From Schlegelella_A sp038234975 (GTDB lineage Bacteria; Pseudomonadota; Gammaproteobacteria; Burkholderiales; Burkholderiaceae_C): 19,178 nucleotides of DNA. The position numbers were made by a program, and so were the translations under genes. Below, piece after piece: positions 13,489 to 19,178 of the stretch (the first letter of the stretch is position 1; the number at the start of each line of letters is the position of its first letter). Below the pieces are notes generated by a model. It was not told the origin of the DNA. It did no database searches and was given only the letters and a program-made list of their open reading frames with translations. The stretch is taken from positions 1-19,178 of the forward strand of contig JBBSUK010000068.1 of assembly GCA_038234975.1 (NCBI GenBank), read 5' to 3'.

Positions 13489-16101
13489 TCACGTGATCGC
13501 GTCGAGCATCTCGCTCTCGATCCGCAACTGCAGCTTGTTCTGCTGCAGCGCCGGGCCGTCGATCAGGAAGGTGTCCTCGACGCGCTCGCCGAGGGTCGTG
13601 ATCTTCGCCAGCTGCAGGTTGATGTCGTGCCGCGCGAGCACGCGCGAGATCGCGTAGAGCAGCCCCGAGCGGTCGCTCGCCGACACCCCGAGCAGCCAGC
13701 GCTGCGCCCGCTCGTCGGGCCTGAGCGTGACCCGCGGCGTCACCGGAAAGGAGCGCACGCGGCGCGACTGGCGGCCGCGGCTCGGCTCCGGCAAAGGGCC
13801 GTTGGCCTCGAGCGCGCGGGCGAGCTGCGTCTCGACGAAGGCGATCAGGTCGCGGTAGTGCGGGTCGAGGTGTGGCGACGTGACGAGGAAGGTGTCGAGC
13901 GCATAGCCGCTGGTCGTCGTGTGCACCTTGGCGTCGAGGATGTCGAAGCCGGCGCCGTCGAAATAGCCGCACGTCCGGGCGAACAGGTCCTGCCGGTCGG
14001 GGGCGTAGACGAGCACCTGCAGGCCCTCGCCGATCGGGCTGACGCGGGCCCGCACGATCGGCTTCGGCGAGTCGACCAGGTTGATCAGCAAGCGCGTGTG
14101 CCAGGCGATCTCGTTGGCGTCGTGGCGGGCGAAATAGCTGAGCTCGAGCGTGCGCCACAGCGGCGTCTCGACCGTGCCCGGGAGCGACGCCAGGTTCAGC
14201 AGCAGCCGCGCCTCGAGCCGCGTCGCCTCGATCTCGGCGTCGAGGTTCGGGCGGGCGCCGCCGAGCGCGCGCAGCGTCAGGCGGTAGAGGTCCTCGAGCA
14301 GCTTGCCCTTCCAGGCGTTCCACACCTTCGGGCTGGTGCCGCGGATGTCGGCCACGGTGAGCAGGTAGAGCGCGGTCAGGCGGCGCTCGCTGCCGATCCG
14401 CGCCGCGAACCCGGCGATCACGTCCGGGTCGGACAGGTCTTCCTTCTGGGCGATGCGCGACATCGTCAGGTGCTCGGCGACGAGGTACTCGACCAGCTCG
14501 GCGTCGTCGCCGTCGATGCCGTGGGCGTGGCTGAAGCGCCGCGCCTCGCGCTCGCCGAGCACCGAATGGTCGCCGCCGCGGCCTTTGGCCACGTCGTGGA
14601 AGAGCGCGGCCACGTACAACACCCACGGCCGCACGAAGGTCGAGGCGAGCTGCGAGCAGAACGGATATTCGTGCGCGTGCTCGGGGACGAGGAATCGGCG
14701 CACGTTGCGCAGCACCATGAGGATGTGCTGGTCGACCGTGTAGACGTGGAACAGGTCGTGCTGCATCTGGCCGACGATGCGGCGGAACACCCACAGGTAG
14801 CGACCGAGCACGCTGGTCTCGTTCATGAGGCGAAAGGCGTGCGTTTGACCGCGCGACGCCTTCAGGATCTTCATGAAGGTGGCGTGGTTGGCCGGGTCGC
14901 GGCGAAATGCCGTGTCCATCAGGTCGCGGGCGTTGTAGAGCGCGCGCAGCGTGCGCGCCGACAGGCCCTTGGTGCCGACCGTCTGCTGGTAGACGAGGAA
15001 GGTCTCGAGGATGGCGTGCGGGTCGGTCCGGTACAGATCGTCGCTCGCCACCTCGAGCATGCCGCCCCGCTCGAGGAAGCGGTCGTCGATCGGCCGCATC
15101 GGCGCATCCTGCGTGCCGAGGATGCGCTCCTCGGTGTTGAGCATCAGGATCTGGTTGAGCTGGGTCACCGCCTTGGCGGCCCAGTAGTAGCGACGCATCA
15201 GCCGTTCCGACGAACGCTGTCCGCTCGACTCGCGATGGCCGAAGCTTTCGGCGACGGCGGTCTGCAGGTCGTAGACGAGCCGATCCTCGCGCCGCCCGGC
15301 GACGATGTGCAGCTTGGCGCGGACCAGCTTCAGGATGCCTTCGTTGCGCTGCAGCTGCCTGACCTCGAACGGCGTGATGAGGCCGTGCGACGCGAGCTGC
15401 TGCCAGGTGCGGCCGAAGCCGGCGGCGCGGGCGACCCAGATCACCGTCTGCAGGTCGCGCAGGCCGCCCGGGCTCTCCTTGCAGTTGGGCTCGAGCGAGT
15501 AGGGCGTGTCTTCGAACTTCTGCTGCCGCTGCCGCATCTCGAACGTCTTGCCGCGCAGGAACGCCTTGGCGTCCATCGCCTCGCCGGTGGCCGCGGCGAA
15601 TGCCTTGAACAGCGCCTGCGAACCGCCGAGGCGGCGCGCCTCGAGGAGCGCCGTCTGCACGGTGAGGTCGGCTTTGGCCATCGCCACGCACTCGTCGACG
15701 CTGCGCACCGACGAGCCGATCTCGAGGCCGGCATCCCAGCAGGCGGTGATGAAGCGGCCGGTGGCGTCTCGCCTGGCGGGGTCGGCAGGGTCGTCGTCGG
15801 CCGCGTCAGCGAGCAGCACCAGCACGTCGACATCGGAATACGGGAACAGGTCGCCGCGGCCGTAGCCGCCCACCGCCACCAGCGCCGCGCGGTCGTCGTC
15901 CATCCCGGCAGCCTGCCAGAGCTCGAGCAGCGTTTGATCGACCAGCGAGGCGAGGGCGCGCAGCAGCGCGTTGGCGGCGCGCGCCGTCGGCCGCCGCTCG
16001 GCGAAGCGGGTCAGCAGCGCCTGCTTCGCGTCGCGAAAGCGCTGTCGTGCATGGCCGCTGACGGCGGTGTCGGGGGGCGGAGGCGACAGGACGGCGGACA
16101 T
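13489..16101 (-). CDS. glnD: Bifunctional PII uridylyltransferase/uridylyl-removing enzyme
   Basis: An 870-residue GlnD, the glutamine sensor that adds UMP to PII proteins when glutamine is low and removes it when glutamine is high. The nucleotidyltransferase motif GGYGRGDLFPYSDVDVLVL spans 78-96, with Asp90 and Asp92 as metal ligands; it continues through a PII-uridylyltransferase helical region (YSLEPNCKESPGGLRDLQ near 201-218). The HD hydrolase domain, which removes UMP, holds FHDVAKGRGGDHS near 501-513. Two ACT domains occupy roughly 690-780 and 800-870 and bind glutamine. Length and domain order are normal. The ATG at 16101 follows the map stop by 46 bp and the mnmH start lies 10 bp after its stop, so the three genes probably share a transcript. 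map-glnD adjacency is also found in E. coli. Confidence 0.97.
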   Translation of the reverse strand: MSAVLSPPPPDTAVSGHARQRFRDAKQALLTRFAERRPTARAANALLRALASLVDQTLLELWQAAGMDDDRAALVAVGGYGRGDLFPYSDVDVLVLLADAADDDPADPARRDATGRFITACWDAGLEIGSSVRSVDECVAMAKADLTVQTALLEARRLGGSQALFKAFAAATGEAMDAKAFLRGKTFEMRQRQQKFEDTPYSLEPNCKESPGGLRDLQTVIWVARAAGFGRTWQQLASHGLITPFEVRQLQRNEGILKLVRAKLHIVAGRREDRLVYDLQTAVAESFGHRESSGQRSSERLMRRYYWAAKAVTQLNQILMLNTEERILGTQDAPMRPIDDRFLERGGMLEVASDDLYRTDPHAILETFLVYQQTVGTKGLSARTLRALYNARDLMDTAFRRDPANHATFMKILKASRGQTHAFRLMNETSVLGRYLWVFRRIVGQMQHDLFHVYTVDQHILMVLRNVRRFLVPEHAHEYPFCSQLASTFVRPWVLYVAALFHDVAKGRGGDHSVLGEREARRFSHAHGIDGDDAELVEYLVAEHLTMSRIAQKEDLSDPDVIAGFAARIGSERRLTALYLLTVADIRGTSPKVWNAWKGKLLEDLYRLTLRALGGARPNLDAEIEATRLEARLLLNLASLPGTVETPLWRTLELSYFARHDANEIAWHTRLLINLVDSPKPIVRARVSPIGEGLQVLVYAPDRQDLFARTCGYFDGAGFDILDAKVHTTTSGYALDTFLVTSPHLDPHYRDLIAFVETQLARALEANGPLPEPSRGRQSRRVRSFPVTPRVTLRPDERAQRWLLGVSASDRSGLLYAISRVLARHDINLQLAKITTLGERVEDTFLIDGPALQQNKLQLRIESEMLDAIT

Positions 16102-16147
16102 CGCAGCTTCGGGCGGATCGCGGCGCTCGGCCGTCGCGCCACCGCGC

Positions 16148-16969
16148 TCAGTCGACGGCGGCGGCGACCGCGGTGACGAACTCGGGCACCGGCGGCGAGC
16201 CGGCCGAGAGCGTCAGCACCTCGAAGCCCGTCTCGGTGACGAGCACCGTGTGTTCCCACTGCGCCGACAGCGACCGGTCGCGGGTGACGATGGTCCAGCC
16301 GTCGCCGGTCTCGCGGATGTCGCGCTTGCCGGCGTTGATCATCGGCTCGATCGTGAACGTCATGCCGGGCTTGAGCTCGTCGAGCGTGCCCTTCCTGCCG
16401 TAGTGCAGGACCTGCGGTTCCTCGTGGAAGCGCGTGCCGATGCCGTGGCCGCAGAACTCGCGCACGACGGTGAAGCCGTTGCCCTCGGCGAAGACCTGGA
16501 TCGCATGGCCGACATCGCCGAGCCTGGCGCCGGGCCTGACCTGCTCGATGCCCTTCCACATCGCCTCGTAGGTCTTGTCGACCAGGCGCTTGGCCGCGAT
16601 CGACCCGTTGCCGACGATGAACATGCGGCTGGTGTCGCCGTGCCAGCCGTCCTTGATGACGGTGACATCGATGTTGACGATGTCGCCGCTCTTGAGGCCG
16701 CGGTCGTTCGGGATGCCGTGGCAGACCTGATGGTTGATCGACGTGCAGATCGACTTCGGATACGGCGAGTAGCCGGGCGGCGCGTAGTTCAGCGGCGCCG
16801 GGATCGCCTGCTGCCCGAAGACGATGTGGTCGTGGGCGAGCTTGTCGAGGTGGTCGGTCGTGACGCCGGGCGCGACGTGCGGCGTCAGCATGTCCAGCAC
16901 CTCGGAGGCGAGTCGCCCGGCGACCCGCATTCCCTCGATGTCGGCCTGGCTCTTGATCGTGGTCGGCAT
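16148..16969 (-). CDS. map: Type I methionine aminopeptidase
   Basis: A 273-residue enzyme that removes the initiator methionine from new proteins with small second residues. All five metal ligands are present: Asp101 (NIDVTV), Asp112 (HGDTSR), His175 (FCGHGIGTRFHEE), Glu208 (TIEPM) and Glu239 (QWEHTV). The family motif CTSINHQVCHGIP is at 75-87. The ATG at 16969 gives the normal N-terminus (TIKSQADIEGMRVAG); an ATG at 16990 would add seven residues. There is no Shine-Dalgarno sequence, and a GATAAT box ends 7 bp before the ATG, so transcription may start at or next to the start codon. It heads the map-glnD-mnmH cluster and is divergent from purL. The rpsB-tsf genes often found near map in bacteria are not here. 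Confidence 0.97.
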   Translation of the reverse strand: MPTTIKSQADIEGMRVAGRLASEVLDMLTPHVAPGVTTDHLDKLAHDHIVFGQQAIPAPLNYAPPGYSPYPKSICTSINHQVCHGIPNDRGLKSGDIVNIDVTVIKDGWHGDTSRMFIVGNGSIAAKRLVDKTYEAMWKGIEQVRPGARLGDVGHAIQVFAEGNGFTVVREFCGHGIGTRFHEEPQVLHYGRKGTLDELKPGMTFTIEPMINAGKRDIRETGDGWTIVTRDRSLSAQWEHTVLVTETGFEVLTLSAGSPPVPEFVTAVAAAVD

Positions 16970-17004
16970 CCGGCGATTATCCCTCGCCATCCTAGAATTG
17001 CCGG
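16970..17004. promoter_or_regulatory. Symmetric divergent promoter region of map and purL
   Basis: The 43-bp gap holds GATAAT on the minus strand (16981-16976, for map) and TAGAAT on the plus strand (16993-16998, for purL). They lie inside an imperfect inverted repeat of 12-bp arms (16970-16981 and 16993-17004, 9 of 12 bases matching, outer CCGGC/GCCGG exact). Predicted starts lie at about the map ATG and about 8 bases before the purL ATG, so both messages would be nearly leaderless. No consensus -35 boxes are seen. Confidence 0.45.
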
Positions 17005-17012
17005 CTTCCACG

Positions 17013-19178
17013 ATGCCAGCGGCCCACCACCTGAACGTCTTCGAAGGCGGCCGCGCGCTGTCGGCGTTCCGCGCCGCGGCGCTCCTCGGGCGCCTGCTCG
17101 TGTTCGTGCCGAGGTTGGCTGCGATTCGTGCCCGCTGGCTGCACGTCACGTCGAGCGACGCGCCGCTCTCCGGCGCCGACCTCGACCGGGCCGGGGCGCT
17201 GCTGCGCTACGGCGACCCCGCCGAGCCGGTTCCGCCCGGCGACTCGACGCTGATCGTCGCGCCGCGCCTGGGCACCGTCTCGCCGTGGTCGTCGAAGGCG
17301 ACGGACATCGGGCGCAACTGTGCACTGCCGCTGGCGCGGGTCGAGCGCGCCTGCGAGTTCTCGTTCTCGACCCGGGGCAGGCTGATCGGCCGCGGGTCGC
17401 CGCTCGACGGTGCCGAACTCGCCGCGATCGCCCCGCTGCTGCACGACCGCATGACCGACAGCGTGCTCGGCGGGCGCGACGACCTCGCACGACTGTTCGA
17501 CGAGCAGCGCGCCGAGCCGATGGAGCACGTGCCCGTCGACGACGACGGCAGCGCGCTCGCCAGCGCCAATGCCCGCTTCGGCCTCGCCTTGTCGGGCGAC
17601 GAGCTCGACTACCTGCGCGACGCCTTTCGCGACCTCGGCCGGGCGCCGACCGACGTCGAGCTGACGATGTTCGCGCAGGCCAACAGCGAGCACTGCCGGC
17701 ACAAGATCTTCAACGCCCGCTTCACGATCGACGGCGAGCCGCAGCCGCGGTCGATGTTCGAGATGATCCGCCACACCGAGGCGGCGTCGCCCGGGCGGAC
17801 GGTCGTCGCCTACAGCGACAACGCCGCGGTGATGGAAGGTGGCGAGATCGAGCGCTTCGGCCCGGAGGGCTACACCACCGCGCCACGCTACGCGTCGCGC
17901 CGGGCGACGTCGCACGTGCTGATGAAGGTCGAGACACACAACCACCCGACGGCGATCTCGCCGTTCCCGGGCGCCGCGACCGGTGCCGGGGGCGAGATCC
18001 GCGACGAAGGCGCGACCGGCCGCGGCGCGAAGCCGAAGGCCGGTCTCACCGGCTTCTCCGTCTCGAACCTCTGCCTGCCCGGCACCGACGAGCCGTGGGA
18101 GCAGGGCAGCTACGGCAAGCCTGACCACATCGCCGGCGCCTTGCAGATCATGGTCGACGGGCCGCTCGGCGGTGCCGCGTTCAACAACGAGTTCGGTCGG
18201 CCGAACCTCGGCGGCTACTTCCGTGTCTACGAGCAGACGGTCGGCGGCGCCCGCCGCGGTTATCACAAGCCGATCATGATCGCCGGCGGCCTCGGGGCGA
18301 TCGATGCGTCGCAGACGCACAAGATCGAGTTCCCGGCCGGCACGCTGCTCGTGCAGCTCGGCGGACCTGGCATGCGCATCGGCATGGGCGGCGGCGCGGC
18401 GAGCTCGGTGGCGGCCGGCGCCAATGCCGTCGAGCTCGACTTCGATTCGGTGCAGCGGGGCAACCCCGAGATCGAGCGTCGGGCGCAGGAGGTGATCTCG
18501 CACTGCGCGGCGCTCGGCGCGTCGAACCCGATCCTCGCCATCCACGACGTCGGCGCAGGCGGCCTGTCGAACGCATTTCCAGAGCTGGTCGAAGGGGCCG
18601 GCCGCGGCGCGCGCGTCGATCTGCACGCGATCCCGCTCGAGGCGAGCGGCCTGTCGGCGAAGGAGATCTGGAGCAACGAGAGCCAGGAACGCTACGTGCT
18701 CGCCGTCGACCCCGGCTCGATGCCGATGCTCGAGGCGATGTGTGTGCGCGAACGTTGCCCGTTCGCGGTCGTCGGCGTGGCGACCGACGAGGCGCGGCTC
18801 GTGCTCGACATCGACTCTCGGGCCGGCCCTGCCGCCGTCGACATGCCGATGGACTTGCTCTTCGGCAAGGCGCCGAAGCTGCACCGCGACGTTCGCCGCG
18901 CGCCGCTCCTGCTGCCGCCGCTCGACCTCACGGGCGTCGAGCTGAAACGCGTCGCGTTCGACGTGCTGCGCCACCCGACGGTCGCCAGCAAGCGCTTCCT
19001 CGTCACCATCGGCGACCGCACCGTCGGCGGCCTGTCATGCCGCGACCCGATGGTCGGACCCTGGCAGGTTCCGGTCGCCGACTGCGCGATCACGCTCGCC
19101 GACTTCTCGGGTTTCGCGGGCGAGGCGATGGCGATGGGCGAACGGTCGCCGCTCGCCGTGCTCGACGCGCCGGCCTCC
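17013..19178 (+). CDS. purL: Phosphoribosylformylglycinamidine synthase, N-terminal part (cut by window end)
   Basis: The open frame runs from ATG 17013 to the window edge, 722 codons of a protein that is normally about 1,300 residues. PurL converts FGAR, glutamine and ATP to FGAM in purine synthesis. The N-terminal domain starts with GRALSAFRAAALL and includes the segment SPWSSKATDIGRNC near residue 90-103. The FGAM-synthetase hallmark ANSEHCRHKIFNA follows near 226-238, then KVETHNHPTAISPFPGAATG and GGEIRDEGATGRG of the ATP-binding catalytic domain, and FNNEFGRPNLGGYFR. The C-terminal glutaminase domain lies beyond the window. This is the long single-chain proteobacterial type. No Shine-Dalgarno sequence precedes the ATG; the start is chosen from the family N-terminus. 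It is divergent from map across 43 bp. Confidence 0.96.
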   Translation, partial: MPAAHHLNVFEGGRALSAFRAAALLGRLLVFVPRLAAIRARWLHVTSSDAPLSGADLDRAGALLRYGDPAEPVPPGDSTLIVAPRLGTVSPWSSKATDIGRNCALPLARVERACEFSFSTRGRLIGRGSPLDGAELAAIAPLLHDRMTDSVLGGRDDLARLFDEQRAEPMEHVPVDDDGSALASANARFGLALSGDELDYLRDAFRDLGRAPTDVELTMFAQANSEHCRHKIFNARFTIDGEPQPRSMFEMIRHTEAASPGRTVVAYSDNAAVMEGGEIERFGPEGYTTAPRYASRRATSHVLMKVETHNHPTAISPFPGAATGAGGEIRDEGATGRGAKPKAGLTGFSVSNLCLPGTDEPWEQGSYGKPDHIAGALQIMVDGPLGGAAFNNEFGRPNLGGYFRVYEQTVGGARRGYHKPIMIAGGLGAIDASQTHKIEFPAGTLLVQLGGPGMRIGMGGGAASSVAAGANAVELDFDSVQRGNPEIERRAQEVISHCAALGASNPILAIHDVGAGGLSNAFPELVEGAGRGARVDLHAIPLEASGLSAKEIWSNESQERYVLAVDPGSMPMLEAMCVRERCPFAVVGVATDEARLVLDIDSRAGPAAVDMPMDLLFGKAPKLHRDVRRAPLLLPPLDLTGVELKRVAFDVLRHPTVASKRFLVTIGDRTVGGLSCRDPMVGPWQVPVADCAITLADFSGFAGEAMAMGERSPLAVLDAPAS

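Noticed and set aside
13627..16176. An 849-codon open frame antisense to glnD
   Set aside because: Composition is dominated by Arg, Ala, Val and Glu with no recognisable motif, and glnD on the other strand is complete with all domains.
16992..18974. A 660-codon minus-strand frame opposite purL
   Set aside because: purL on the plus strand has clear family motifs throughout; the antisense frame is a compositional shadow.

Overview
This window is very GC-rich DNA with dense, short-gapped genes and strong G/C bias at third codon positions. The gene content points to a betaproteobacterium, most likely Burkholderiales: a class I polyhydroxyalkanoate synthase followed by a beta-ketothiolase, a NagK/NagL-like pair, pgeF just upstream of phaC, a map-glnD-mnmH cluster and a long proteobacterial-type PurL. 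The species cannot be fixed from the sequence alone.

Layout. 41-1412 (minus): a TetR-family regulator with a palindromic operator candidate upstream of it, preceded by a zinc-ribbon Nudix hydrolase. 1693-4673: a divergent pair, a secreted LIP-type lipase/esterase lipoprotein (minus) and a PAS-AAA+-Fis sigma-54 activator (plus). The 254 bp between them hold a near-perfect sigma-54 promoter pointing at the lipase and a cluster of palindromes upstream of it. I read this as a self-contained, inducible secreted-hydrolase module; it is the most interesting unit in the window. 4823-6981 (plus): fumarylpyruvate hydrolase, maleylpyruvate/maleylacetoacetate isomerase and pgeF, tightly spaced. 6847-7202 (minus): a small two-helix membrane protein gene, frame-disrupted, antisense over the 3' end of pgeF and divergent from phaC. 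7259-10223 (plus): phaC-phaA, the polymerase and thiolase of PHB synthesis, without phaB next to them. 10296-11494 (plus): a lipoprotein of an uncharacterised family with a frameshift in its Pro-rich linker. 11628-12377 (plus): a peroxiredoxin-glutaredoxin fusion behind a good promoter and an OxyR-like site. 12361-16969 (minus): map-glnD-mnmH (methionine aminopeptidase, PII uridylyltransferase, tRNA 2-selenouridine synthase), with mnmH frame-disrupted in a C/G run. 17013-end (plus): purL, cut by the window edge and divergent from map across only 43 bp.

How the genes work together: phaC and phaA make storage polyester from acetyl-CoA; the NagK/NagL pair finishes gentisate-type aromatic ring cleavage and yields pyruvate plus fumarate; GlnD and PurL belong to nitrogen signalling and purine synthesis; the peroxiredoxin handles peroxides. 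Three genes carry single-base frame breaks, two of them at C/G runs, so sequence error must be considered before calling them pseudogenes. No tRNA, rRNA, CRISPR array, insertion sequence or phage gene was seen. No gene-free stretch exceeds 300 bases; the two longest (1413-1692 and 2932-3185) are described in the entries.
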